DNA from: an uncultured Granulosicoccaceae bacterium
Lineage (GTDB): Bacteria; Pseudomonadota; Gammaproteobacteria; Granulosicoccales; Granulosicoccaceae
Length of the DNA: 47,081 nucleotides
Assembly (NCBI GenBank): GCA_937920585.1
Contig: CAKZSB010000126.1
Coordinates: 1 to 47,081 of the forward strand
Direction: 5' to 3'
Below the pieces are notes generated by a model. The model searched no databases, had not been told where the DNA came from, and was given only the letters and a program-made list of their open reading frames with translations. The translations under genes and the position numbers were made by a program. This document shows positions 8,175-16,770 of this stretch, one piece after another (position 1 is the stretch's first letter; the number at the start of each line of letters is the position of its first letter).

Positions 8175-9620
8175 ATGTCAGTTTCCAGATTAAGCCCTGT
8201 GTTGTTGTTATCCTGTGCGCTCGCCGCCTGTGGCGGTGGCTCGGATGGCAATACCGGCGGTGGCCCGGATGGTAATTCCGGTGCTGTCGCGAGTGACAGC
8301 TCGTTCGTCGATGACTTTGTTCAGGATAATATTGTCAACAACCGGCTGGTGGCAACCGGTTTGCGCGAGAGCTATAACAGTTACGACATAGCGTCCGGTC
8401 AGCTAAGGCTCAGTACGACCAAGAGCACGGATACACCGAGACAGTCCGCTACGCTTTCGACCGTGCCGATCTCTAATACCGTACGGGCACGGCTTTCACT
8501 CAGTAGCCAGAGCTCAGTGAATGGTGATGCGCAAGTGTTGGCGTCGGTCGCAGGCGTTTTCTTTAACGATATACAGGATGGAGGTATAGACGGATCGATG
8601 GGGGATGTCTTTGGCTGGGCTGGCATTCGTCAGTTCGCCAGTGGTGATCTCACAGCAGAGTATTGCCTGGTACGTTCGGATAATACAGATTTCACGTCGT
8701 TTAGCGGATTTTTCGGCGATGGAAATTCCACCTGTGAAACATTCGAGTTTGATCCCGTTCTCGACACATTCTACGATGTATCAATTGCGCTGCAAGACGG
8801 GACATTCACGTTTGAGATTGATGGTGTAGTGCAAACCTATACGCCGCTAGTAAGTGTCCTGGAACCATCAGAGCATTTTAAAGGGGTGAGAGCCTGGGTA
8901 AACAGTGATTCGGGATCGGGCACCGGGACGGCGATTGCCAGCTTTGACAATCTATCGGTGGACAGCTTCAGCGAAGATTTTTCAACTGATGTAATTCCCT
9001 ATTACTACCTGAATTCACCAGATGGCTCGACCGTGTCAGTCGAGAACGGTTCGTTGCAATTGGCTACCACTTCCGATGGCATGGCCGGCACAGTGCGAAA
9101 TTCTGTTGAGCTGATGCGTAACCCTGGCGACTATGTAGAGGCAGAACTTCAATACAGCAGCGCGAGCACCATTACAGGCAACCCCGAGGATGAGGCATGG
9201 GCGCGGCTGGTAACGTCACTCTACAACGATGGTTCGGTGCAAAATCCTGTCAACCCGGGAGACGGGGATGTCATCAGTTATATTGATTTGCACTTTCGCG
9301 TCAACGGCAGTTCCCTGGCTCAGTATTGCACAGGCATCTGGGACACGCGCGACGGCGTGCAAGACTGGCAGGACACAAGCTGCCAGGCGTTTTCTCTGTC
9401 ACCTGAAGTGGATACCCGCTACAAAGCGTCCATACTGCTCGATAGAGACAACAACCAGATCGTTTATACGCTGGGAGACGAGACTGCCACGGTGACAATT
9501 GATACCGCCATTAATCCGCTTCGTCGTTATCGAACATTCCTTCGCAACGACTTACGCGATTCTGCGGCTGGCACATCGATAGTTAATGTGGAATCAATTG
9601 GTCTCGGCGCTGTACGGTAA
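8175..9620 (+). CDS. Lipoprotein with a tandemly duplicated domain, function unknown
   Basis: 481 residues from ATG 8175, with AAAGGGAG upstream; an in-frame TTG at 8166 is the alternative. The N-terminus is a lipoprotein signal peptide with lipobox 'LAAC' followed by a Gly/Asp/Ser-rich linker, so the mature protein should be lipid-anchored. The rest falls into two similar halves of about 215 residues. Half one has 'DDFVQDN...', 'AEYCLVRSD', 'STCETFEFDPVLDTFYDVSIAL' and 'FEIDG'. Half two has 'SEDFSTD', 'AQYCTGIWD', 'TSCQAFSLSPEVDTRYKASILL' and 'YTLGD'. Each half carries a pair of cysteines at equivalent positions, possibly a disulfide. The pattern of short beta strands suggests a jelly-roll or concanavalin-like fold, but I recognise no family. 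The last 27 bases overlap the convergent patatin gene. Confidence 0.8.
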   Translation: MSVSRLSPVLLLSCALAACGGGSDGNTGGGPDGNSGAVASDSSFVDDFVQDNIVNNRLVATGLRESYNSYDIASGQLRLSTTKSTDTPRQSATLSTVPISNTVRARLSLSSQSSVNGDAQVLASVAGVFFNDIQDGGIDGSMGDVFGWAGIRQFASGDLTAEYCLVRSDNTDFTSFSGFFGDGNSTCETFEFDPVLDTFYDVSIALQDGTFTFEIDGVVQTYTPLVSVLEPSEHFKGVRAWVNSDSGSGTGTAIASFDNLSVDSFSEDFSTDVIPYYYLNSPDGSTVSVENGSLQLATTSDGMAGTVRNSVELMRNPGDYVEAELQYSSASTITGNPEDEAWARLVTSLYNDGSVQNPVNPGDGDVISYIDLHFRVNGSSLAQYCTGIWDTRDGVQDWQDTSCQAFSLSPEVDTRYKASILLDRDNNQIVYTLGDETATVTIDTAINPLRRYRTFLRNDLRDSAAGTSIVNVESIGLGAVR

Positions 9621-10763
9621 CGCGAATGGCGCGTCGTCTGCGGGCATATCTTTGTAGAACCGGGTCAGGGCATTGTCGGTTGAGGTGTATCCCCAATTGA
9701 TCAACAGGAGTGGCGTGCTTACCGTGCTGAGCCGGGTGCTGATTCCGGCCAGCCGTGCTACCTCACTGGAATCAAACTCCGCTTTCAAATCAAAGCCTGG
9801 CGGGCTGTTTTTGGTATAGGTGTCCTGAGTGTTATGGATTTGCCAGTAGGCGCCGCTTTTTTGCATGATCAATCGATTCAATTCCCTGATCCGGAAAATA
9901 CGAACCTGGGAGTCGATCGTGCCCAGTACCTGCACGGTCTGCATGATCCAGTTAGAGAAAATTCGCTTGCGAGGTTGATAGGCCGCACCGGCGTCGCTTA
10001 CAAAAACGTGTTTGATTACGTCGCTGTTTATATCTTCGAGGCCTAGATTGTCGTATACGCCGCCATCGGAAAGTATGTATTTGTATCGATAGGATTTATC
10101 GTCGTACAGGTCAAGCTCGCCGATATCGTGCTCATCGCTGATTCGTTTAACCGAGCCGGGCTTGAATTGCAGTGTGTTTGGAGAAAGAAAAGGCGGAAAT
10201 GCACTTGAAGACGCTACTGCCATGGACACGGGTATGTCAGGGTGCGGTACATAGCCGGTGGGATAGTGATAAAAGCAATTGTGTCGAAACTTCGCAAGTT
10301 TACCCGTTCGCAGGTTGGTTGAGAGCACAGAGAAAATCGGCGCGCCTGTAGCGGGATCGGGAAAATCCAGAAGCGTCTTGCCGTTAAACAGGTATTTATC
10401 GTAGTACCTGGCCACCTGCGCACTGGCCGTGGTGAAAGGCAGCATGCCGATCAGTGCAGCTGAAATATCGATAGTGTGGGTGTTTAACTCCAGCAGCGGA
10501 TCAGCAATCAATTTTTTGAAGTCACCGCCTTTCATCAACGGTTCCCAGTTCACGGCGAGTTGCGCTGCAGTGATAGAGCCGCCCGACACACTGGAGATGA
10601 TGTCCATTTGCGCAAGCAGGCCAAGCTCATGCAGTCGCCATAAGGTGCCTATGTGGTAGAGCATCGCTCTGTAGCCGCCGCCGGAAAGTGCCAATCCAAA
10701 TCTGGCGTGATCGGGCGTGCCGCCACAGCCAGCGGATACATCACCCGTACTCGTGAATTTCAT
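9594..10763 (-). CDS. Patatin-like phospholipase
   Basis: 389 residues with the patatin core. The oxyanion-hole loop 'ALSGGGYRAMLYHIG' lies near 25-39. The nucleophile elbow is 'SSVSGGSITAAQ', with Ser60 as the likely nucleophile; the first Gly of the usual GxSxG is Ser here. 'LSDGGVYDNLGLEDI' supplies the catalytic Asp of the Ser-Asp dyad. The first residues are not a clear signal peptide, so it may act in the cytoplasm or be exported otherwise. Patatins hydrolyse acyl esters of phospholipids or galactolipids. The ATG at 10763 has an AGGGATG ribosome binding site. The 3' end overlaps the lipoprotein gene tail-to-tail. Confidence 0.87.
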   Translation of the reverse strand: MKFTSTGDVSAGCGGTPDHARFGLALSGGGYRAMLYHIGTLWRLHELGLLAQMDIISSVSGGSITAAQLAVNWEPLMKGGDFKKLIADPLLELNTHTIDISAALIGMLPFTTASAQVARYYDKYLFNGKTLLDFPDPATGAPIFSVLSTNLRTGKLAKFRHNCFYHYPTGYVPHPDIPVSMAVASSSAFPPFLSPNTLQFKPGSVKRISDEHDIGELDLYDDKSYRYKYILSDGGVYDNLGLEDINSDVIKHVFVSDAGAAYQPRKRIFSNWIMQTVQVLGTIDSQVRIFRIRELNRLIMQKSGAYWQIHNTQDTYTKNSPPGFDLKAEFDSSEVARLAGISTRLSTVSTPLLLINWGYTSTDNALTRFYKDMPADDAPFALPYSAETN

Positions 10764-10856
10764 GCTTTTGCATCCCTGTTAGCGACAAGATAGGACCAGT
10801 CGTCATATGGACCGGCAGGTTTGGCAATCGCACGACGTTCTCAGGTTGCCGGGAGA

Positions 10857-10885
10857 TTGTCAGGCACATCGTCGGCTGTTATCTT
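10857..10885 (+). promoter_or_regulatory. Candidate sigma-70 promoter of the cyclase leader
   Basis: TTGTCA, 17-bp spacer, TATCTT. The -35 box matches five of six consensus bases and the -10 four of six. Transcription would start near 10892, giving a leader of about 268 nt before the cyclase ATG. Confidence 0.4.
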
Positions 10886-10891
10886 TCCGCC

Positions 10892-11131
10892 TGCCAGATT
10901 GAAACCGGAACACGGTCGCGCTCGTAGCAATGAAAAAGTACAACTCTGATGGCAGTTTTAAAGCAAGCAGCCGAATCATTGATTGACGGCATGATGTGCT
11001 GTGTGGCGGATAGTGGTTCGAACCGATATCCGCTGCTTATTTTGGATGATTTGTCATCCAGGTTCGCGCGAACTGTCGAAGGTAGTCTAATCGTATTCAC
11101 CAGCCGCCGGATCCGTAGTCCGGTTTTTTTT
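10892..11131 (+). ncRNA. Structured leader or small RNA ending at an intrinsic terminator
   Basis: Predicted transcript from the candidate promoter to the T-run. It contains a 28-base near-perfect palindrome at 11006-11033 (GCGGATA...GGTTCGAACC...TATCCGC), the hairpin GGATGA-TTTG-TCATCC at 11044-11059, the 12-base palindrome GTTCGCGCGAAC at 11062-11073, and the terminator. It matches no RNA family I recognise. The hairpins could also be protein-binding DNA operators. The 5' end is inferred. Confidence 0.3.
11107..11131 (+). terminator. Intrinsic terminator 28 bp upstream of the cyclase start codon
   Basis: Stem CCGGA/TCCGG, 7-nt loop, immediately followed by eight T's. The stem is short but the U-tract is strong. 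Lying between the candidate promoter and the cyclase gene, it would stop leader transcripts before the coding region unless read through. Confidence 0.6.
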
Positions 11132-11159
11132 GGCCGATATTTGCATCAAGGATTCCAAT

Positions 11160-14100
11160 ATGCAGGTCGGAACGTGGCTGAGGTCGCTCGGATGCGAGCG
11201 TTTTGAGAAGCGCTTTGAAGAGCACGAAATTACTGTAGACGTATTGCCGCTGCTTACAGAGGGTGATCTGCGCGAACTCGATATACCGCTAGGCCCTCGC
11301 AGGGTACTCCTCAACGCCATCGCGCAACTTGGCAAAGCGTCGGTCGAGCCTGGCGCCAGCCGGGCGTCACGCGATAGCGAATGGGGTGATGTTTCACGGC
11401 GCCAGATCTCTGTGCTGTTCTGCGATATTGTCGGCTCGACCGAAATGTCGGTAAAGCTCGACCCTGAGGATATGCACGAGGTCCTCGAGGCGTTCAGGGC
11501 CTGTGCGACCACAGAGATCGAACTGCGCGGCGGCTTCATCGCGCAGTATCTGGGTGATGGCGCCCTGGCTTATTTTGGCTATCCGGAGGCCGGGGAGGAC
11601 GATGCCGAGCGCGCGGTCCGGGCCGGACTTGCCATCGTTCGGCGAGCCCGTCGTCTGGAAACCCATGAACCCCTGCATGCGCGTTGCGGCATAGCAACCG
11701 GTGTGGTTGTGGTGGGTGATTTAATCGGCCAGGGTAAGGCCCAGCAGCGCGGTGTGGTGGGGGAGACGCCTAATCTCGCGGCGCGGCTTGAATCTATGGC
11801 CGAGCCATCGTCGGTTGTCATCTCCACCGCTACCCACAAGCTGACGGGCGGGCTGTTTCGCTACGGTGAGATTCGCGAGCAGCAGCTCAAAGGCTTTCGT
11901 GAGCTCGTTGGCAGCTACGAAGTGCTGGGAGAAAGCGGGGTTGTCAGTCGGTTCGAAGCCTTGCGCACCCGGCACGTGCCCTTGATTGGCCGCGATGAAG
12001 AATTGGCCGTGATGCAGGACTGCTGGGCGAAGGCGCGCGCGAATGATGCGCAGGTTCTTACGATCAGTGGCGAGCCCGGCATCGGTAAATCGAGGTTGCT
12101 GGCCTCGTTTGGTGAAATCATCGGTAAAGATCATCATGCACTGTTCAAATACTTTTGTTCACCAGAATATTCGGTCAGTCCACTCTACCCGATCCTGACT
12201 CAGCTAAAACAGGCTGCCAGTATTCAGGATACCGATACTACCGAGCATATTGCCAGCAAACTCCAGAGCGTTCTTGCGCAAAATGATGGCCAGATGCACC
12301 GTGCCGATACCCTCGCGCGTTTGTTGTCGGCAAACAGGCAGGAGCATATGCCTACAACTCGCAAACAAAAAGATCGCGCCTTCGAGGCGCTACTGGGGCA
12401 GTTGACCGATCGTGCGCAAAAGGCGCCGGTCGTACTCTGGTTTGAGGATGTCCACTGGATTGACCCAAGCTCGCTTGAATTGCTGCGTATGCTTGCTAAT
12501 GCCATTGGCGGGCTGCCAATGCTGGTGCTTATCACGTTTCGCCCCGAGTTTGAAAAAGTATGGCGAGAGGAGCGCAAGGCTGATCTGCCGCTGGCAATCG
12601 CGGCGCGGGAAACCTCGCTAACACTGCGCCGGCTGGATAGCCAGTCCAATCTCGCATTGGTCGAGGCCGTGGCGAGTGGCGCACAGTTGCCTGCCGAAAC
12701 ACTGGCGCGAATCGCTGGTCGCACCGATGGCGTGCCGTTGTTCATTGAAGAAGTGACGCGAGGTGTGGTGGAGGCGAGCCAGGTGGCGGCAGTTTCATCA
12801 GCCCAACATGCGGCCAGTGCTGACGTGCTGCCGGCGACCTTGCAGGACTCACTGACGGCGCGGCTCGATCGACTTGGGGCTGCCGGGGAGACTGCGAAAG
12901 CCGCTGCGGTAATCGGACGTGAATTTACTGTGGCCCTTTTATCGAAGATTGTTGACAACAAACCAGCTACATTGAGAAAGAATCTGGCCCGGCTGGTTCA
13001 ATCGAAAATCGTACTTGCAGAGACGGTGAACGGCGCCAGTATTTACCGCTTTAAACATGCATTGATCCAGGATGCTGCCTACGCGAGCCTGCTGCGTGGC
13101 CAGCGCGCCCGGCTGCACGGTCTGGTGGCGGATGCGCTGGAGCAGGGGCAGGATTCAATGCCTGAAATGGCGCCCGAAATTCTGGCTCGTCACTGGGCAC
13201 GCGCAGGTAATGCCACACGTGCGGTGGGTCGATTTGTCGATGCGGCAGCTCGTGCACTATCGCAGTCAGCATCACGCGAAGCTGGTTCATTGCTCGACGA
13301 GGCCAGTGCCTTGCTTGGCCAGATTGAAGATTCGCAGATTAACAAATTGTGTGAAGCGGAAATCCAGTTATTGCATTCACACAGGCTCGTGATTAGCGAT
13401 TCGTACACCGCACCCGGGATACGGGCAGCACTCGAGCGCGCCGAGCTGCTGGGCAAAGAAATTGAAAACGATCGCATACGGACGGAAGTGCTGACACAAC
13501 GCTGGTCTTATCTGCTGTTCACCGGTGAACCACAAAAAGCGCATCGCGATGCGCGCATGCTTTTCGATTCTGTCTCACGCGCTAGTGAGCCACCCGATAA
13601 AGCGGCAGCGCTCAACGGCTGTATTGCGATGGGCATGGTCGATCAGGCAGTCGGCAGTCTTACCAGTGCACTCGATCATTTCAGGCAGGCGAGGTTGCTA
13701 AGTGATCTCATCGGTGACACGCCCTTTGCGATACTCGGCATGAAGCCGGCGTTTATTGTGCGTAGCTGGCAGGCATGGGCATTGTTTCAACTGGGTTATC
13801 CGGAACAGGCACTGGCCATGTCACAACAATCGATACGGTTCATGGAGGGGCAGGATGATCCACTTAATCTTTGTGCCGCTATTGCCATGGATTCGGTTCT
13901 GCAATTTGCCTGTCGCGATGTCAAAGCGCTTGAGCAGTGTGGCCTGCGCATGGAGGCGCTGGGGAAGCGCTATGGACTGTCGTTTTACATTTCTGTCGCA
14001 CCCATGTCGATTGGTGGTGCCAGAGTGCTGGGTTACGCTGATGCGGCAGGGCTGGATCAGGTCGCCACGGGGCTGCAGGCGGTTGTTGAACTGGGATTTG

Positions 14101-14501
14101 TCTACCAGCACGCGATTGTGAGTTGTACCTATCTCGAATCGTTACTGGCGCTGGGACAATCGGCAACCGGACTCGAGCAGGTTGATGCTGCTCTGGCCCT
14201 GGTGCAGGGCACGGGCGAACGTGAATTCTATCCGGAGTTGTTGCGCCTGAAAGGTGAGTTTCTGATGCAGCAAAATCGTCGCGACGACGCTGAGGAATGG
14301 TTTCACGCAGCCCTCCACGAAGCCCGCGAGCAGCAGGCAAAAATGTGGGAGTTGCGCGCGTCACTCGGCCTGGCAGGAATCTATTGTGCGAATGGAGATC
14401 TCACTGCGGCACAGGCGTTGATTCGGCCAGTCTACGAATGGTTCAGTGAAGGTGCTTTTATGCGAGAGATGCGCGAGGCGAGGGCGATACTCGAGGCGTG
14501 A
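11160..14501 (+). CDS. SAM domain / class III nucleotide cyclase / AAA ATPase / TPR signalling protein
   Basis: 1113 residues from ATG 11160 (AAGGA ribosome binding site); the frame opens at 11130 but the SAM-domain homology starts here. Residues 3-60 are a SAM domain ('VGTWLRSLGCERF...'). Residues 82-255 are a class III adenylate/guanylate cyclase: 'VLFCDIVGST' with the first metal Asp (D89), 'YLGDGALAYFG' with the second (D133), and 'GETPNLAARLE' with the transition-state Asn and Arg. An ATPase follows, with Walker A 'GEPGIGKS' (304-311) and Walker B 'VVLWFEDVHWID' (near 421-434). The C-terminal half is helical and repetitive, TPR-like. All catalytic positions look intact, so it should make a cyclic nucleotide, perhaps gated by its ATPase and TPR region. 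No transmembrane segment is evident. Confidence 0.88.
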   Translation: MQVGTWLRSLGCERFEKRFEEHEITVDVLPLLTEGDLRELDIPLGPRRVLLNAIAQLGKASVEPGASRASRDSEWGDVSRRQISVLFCDIVGSTEMSVKLDPEDMHEVLEAFRACATTEIELRGGFIAQYLGDGALAYFGYPEAGEDDAERAVRAGLAIVRRARRLETHEPLHARCGIATGVVVVGDLIGQGKAQQRGVVGETPNLAARLESMAEPSSVVISTATHKLTGGLFRYGEIREQQLKGFRELVGSYEVLGESGVVSRFEALRTRHVPLIGRDEELAVMQDCWAKARANDAQVLTISGEPGIGKSRLLASFGEIIGKDHHALFKYFCSPEYSVSPLYPILTQLKQAASIQDTDTTEHIASKLQSVLAQNDGQMHRADTLARLLSANRQEHMPTTRKQKDRAFEALLGQLTDRAQKAPVVLWFEDVHWIDPSSLELLRMLANAIGGLPMLVLITFRPEFEKVWREERKADLPLAIAARETSLTLRRLDSQSNLALVEAVASGAQLPAETLARIAGRTDGVPLFIEEVTRGVVEASQVAAVSSAQHAASADVLPATLQDSLTARLDRLGAAGETAKAAAVIGREFTVALLSKIVDNKPATLRKNLARLVQSKIVLAETVNGASIYRFKHALIQDAAYASLLRGQRARLHGLVADALEQGQDSMPEMAPEILARHWARAGNATRAVGRFVDAAARALSQSASREAGSLLDEASALLGQIEDSQINKLCEAEIQLLHSHRLVISDSYTAPGIRAALERAELLGKEIENDRIRTEVLTQRWSYLLFTGEPQKAHRDARMLFDSVSRASEPPDKAAALNGCIAMGMVDQAVGSLTSALDHFRQARLLSDLIGDTPFAILGMKPAFIVRSWQAWALFQLGYPEQALAMSQQSIRFMEGQDDPLNLCAAIAMDSVLQFACRDVKALEQCGLRMEALGKRYGLSFYISVAPMSIGGARVLGYADAAGLDQVATGLQAVVELGFVYQHAIVSCTYLESLLALGQSATGLEQVDAALALVQGTGEREFYPELLRLKGEFLMQQNRRDDAEEWFHAALHEAREQQAKMWELRASLGLAGIYCANGDLTAAQALIRPVYEWFSEGAFMREMREARAILEA

Positions 14502-14515
14502 CGTAATCGTGCACC

Positions 14516-14531
14516 GCAGGGCATAGCCTGC
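14516..14531. terminator. Weak hairpin between convergent cyclase and kynU genes
   Basis: Stem GCAGG/CCTGC with a 6-nt loop, followed by AGCGTTTTG on the plus strand. The stem is short and the T-run has only four bases. It is plausible as the cyclase terminator mainly because of its place in the 105-bp convergent gap. Confidence 0.35.
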
Positions 14532-14606
14532 AGCGTTTTGATTCTCAAAAGCCCGCTGTGATCATTCAGATGCCGGACCCGGCTGCAATCCTCTAAGCCT
14601 GTAGTG

Positions 14607-15797
14607 TCATGTCACTCGCGATCGCACCTGATACTTCTCGGCGCGCCAGATTTCGTTGCTGATAATATCCTGCAGTATGCTGGCGGCACGTTGTATCTCG
14701 CGCTCGCCGATATACAGCGGGGTGATACCAAAACGCATGATGTCCGGTGCTCTGAAATCGCCAATTACGCCGTGATCGATCAGCGCCTGCATCGCAGCGT
14801 AGCCGTGCTCAAAGCGGAACGACACCTGCGATCCTCGCTCCTGAGGGTCTCGCGGGCTCGCCAGTTGCAGTTGCGGACAGCGGTTTTCTACCTCACGAAT
14901 AAAAAGCTCCGATAATTCGATCGATCGCTCGCGCAATTGCCCCATATCGATGTTTTTCCACATCTGCAGGGATTCTTCGAGTGCAGTCATTTGCATCACC
15001 GGTGGCGTTCCCACTCGCATGCGCTCGATGCCGGTACCGGGGCGATAGTCCAGGTCGAAAGCGAATGGCGCTTCATGGCCAAGCCAACCGGCCAGTGCCG
15101 GTTGCACGCTGTCGATAAGATCGGGGCGCACATAGATGAACGCGGGTGCACCCGGGCCACCATTCAGGTATTTATAAGTGCAGCCAACGGCGAATTCAGT
15201 TTTGCACGCTTCAAGTTCAACCGGAATCGCGCCGGCGCTATGGGCAAGATCCCAAATGGTTACGGCATCGGCCGCATGTGCAGCATCGGTGACCTGTTGC
15301 ATGTCGTAGAGTTTGCCGGTGCGATAATCTACCTGAGTGAGCATTACCGCGGCGATTTCGCTGTTGATTGACTCGATAACCTGCGATGGATCAACAACGC
15401 GAAGTTCGTATTCCTCACCGAGCATTTTCAACAGGCCGTCTGCCATGTAGAGGTCGGTTGGAAAATTGCCCGTGTCGGACAGTACCACCCGGCGTTGCGG
15501 GCGCATGTTGAGTGCGGCAGCGAGTGCCTGGTATACCTTTATCGACAGCGTGTCGCCCATCATCACGCTACCGGCGGGCGCGCCGATTATCGGTGCCAGC
15601 ATGTCGGCCACTCTGGCGGGCTGTTCCATCCAGTGCGCGTTGTTCCAGCCGGTGATCAGCATCTCACCCCATTCGTCCCTGAGCATCGCGCCGAGCTTTG
15701 CCGTCACACCCGACGGCAACGGACCGAGCGAATTGCCATCCAGATAAATGGTTTCATCGGGAATTTCGAATAGTTCCGCTGCGGGTAGTTTCAGCAT
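14607..15797 (-). CDS. kynU: Kynureninase
   Basis: 396 residues, a normal length. The enzyme is PLP-dependent and cleaves kynurenine (or 3-hydroxykynurenine) to anthranilate (or 3-hydroxyanthranilate) and alanine. Landmarks are 'YLDGNSLGPLP' at the N-terminus, 'LSDTGNFPTDLYM', 'TIWDLAHSAGAIPV' (cofactor-binding Asp183 and His186) and 'GCTYKYLNGGPGAPAF', in which K209 should form the Schiff base. 'IERMRVGTPPVMQM' and the C-terminal 'IMRFGITPLYI' are also typical. It is 49 bp downstream of the tryptophan dioxygenase gene on the same strand, so the two very probably form an operon for tryptophan breakdown. Confidence 0.95.
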   Translation of the reverse strand: MLKLPAAELFEIPDETIYLDGNSLGPLPSGVTAKLGAMLRDEWGEMLITGWNNAHWMEQPARVADMLAPIIGAPAGSVMMGDTLSIKVYQALAAALNMRPQRRVVLSDTGNFPTDLYMADGLLKMLGEEYELRVVDPSQVIESINSEIAAVMLTQVDYRTGKLYDMQQVTDAAHAADAVTIWDLAHSAGAIPVELEACKTEFAVGCTYKYLNGGPGAPAFIYVRPDLIDSVQPALAGWLGHEAPFAFDLDYRPGTGIERMRVGTPPVMQMTALEESLQMWKNIDMGQLRERSIELSELFIREVENRCPQLQLASPRDPQERGSQVSFRFEHGYAAMQALIDHGVIGDFRAPDIMRFGITPLYIGEREIQRAASILQDIISNEIWRAEKYQVRSRVT

Positions 15798-15846
15798 AGT
15801 TGAACAGGCCTTTTTTGAATTTATTGTCTACTGCGAAAATCAGCTT

Positions 15847-16686
15847 TTAGAGTGCGCCGCGCAAATGCCACAGCTCCGGAAACAATTCAACTTCCAGCAT
15901 TTTGCGCAGGTATGAAACACCTGATGTACCGCCGCTGCCGCGCTTGAATCCAATCACACGTTCGACTGTGGTGACGTGATTAAAGCGCCAGCGCCGAAAG
16001 TAATCTTCAAGATCCACGAGTTTTTCGGCCAGCTCATACTGTGACCAGTAAAGTTCAGGATCTTCATACACGGTGTGCCACAGTGATTCGATGCCGCTGC
16101 AAAGCGCGTGTGGCGCCTCGTGATCGGGTGCGGTGATCTCACTTGCCGGCGTCAGCCCGCTGCGTTGCAGACACGCGACCGCCTCGTTATAAAGGCTTGG
16201 CTGTTGCAACTCCTGAACCAGTAGCTGATGTACCGCGTCGTTGTGGCGGTGCATTTTTAACATCGCGCGGTTGCGGTTGCCGAGTATGAATTCTATTTGC
16301 CGGTACTGGTGCGATTGCAAACCGGATGAGACACCGAGCGTTTCGCGAAAGCGTGTGTATTCGCTGGGTGTCATGGTGCGCAGAACATCCCAGGCATTGT
16401 TTAGTTGTTCGAAGATTCGCGACACGCGCGCGAGCATTTTGAATGCCGGTGACAGCTTATCGTTACGAATCGCCAGTCGCGCGGCCGATAACTCGTGAAT
16501 CGCCAGGCGCATCCAGAGCTCACTGGTCTGGTGCTGAATGATGAAGAGCATTTCATCGTGTGCATCAGACTGTGGCAGCTGCGCATTGAGTATTTTATCA
16601 AGCGCCAGGTAGTTGCCATAGGACATATCGCGTTCCAGCGACATCCGGGCGCCATCGTCGGCGGGATCGTAGGGTTGCTTGCTCAT
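15847..16686 (-). CDS. kynA: Tryptophan 2,3-dioxygenase
   Basis: 279 residues, the usual bacterial size. The heme enzyme oxidises L-tryptophan to N-formylkynurenine, the first step of the kynurenine pathway. Signatures are 'MSYGNYLALDKIL', 'DEMLFIIQHQTSELWMRL', 'RFRETLGVSSGLQSHQYRQIEF' (given in part across the substrate and heme pocket) and 'FNHVTTVERVIGFKRGSGGTSG' near the C-terminus. kynU follows downstream. The enolase-superfamily gene ends 84 bp upstream on the same strand. A formamidase (kynB) for the intermediate step is not in the window. Confidence 0.95.
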   Translation of the reverse strand: MSKQPYDPADDGARMSLERDMSYGNYLALDKILNAQLPQSDAHDEMLFIIQHQTSELWMRLAIHELSAARLAIRNDKLSPAFKMLARVSRIFEQLNNAWDVLRTMTPSEYTRFRETLGVSSGLQSHQYRQIEFILGNRNRAMLKMHRHNDAVHQLLVQELQQPSLYNEAVACLQRSGLTPASEITAPDHEAPHALCSGIESLWHTVYEDPELYWSQYELAEKLVDLEDYFRRWRFNHVTTVERVIGFKRGSGGTSGVSYLRKMLEVELFPELWHLRGAL

Positions 16687-16770
16687 TACTTTTTTAACTT
16701 TGCGTATCAGCGAAGGCGGGCAACATACCCCGCTACGGATTCATTGCAAGCCGGGGAATGCTGTCTGCCG

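Larger units (their letters stand above)
10764..11159. other. Gene-free divergent region between patatin and cyclase genes
   Basis: 396 bp without a convincing gene. Reading rightward it holds a candidate promoter (10857-10885), three inverted repeats (11006-11073) and an intrinsic terminator (11107-11131) before the cyclase start at 11160. Short frames across it lack ribosome binding sites and recognisable sequence. Confidence 0.55.

Noticed and set aside
11006-11033. GGTTCGAACC as the T-loop of a tRNA
   Set aside because: No acceptor stem, D-arm or anticodon arm can be placed around it; the bases belong to a symmetrical palindrome instead.
12224-12961. 245-codon minus frame opposite the cyclase gene
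   Set aside because: Serine- and arginine-rich shadow of a well-supported gene with intact ATPase motifs.
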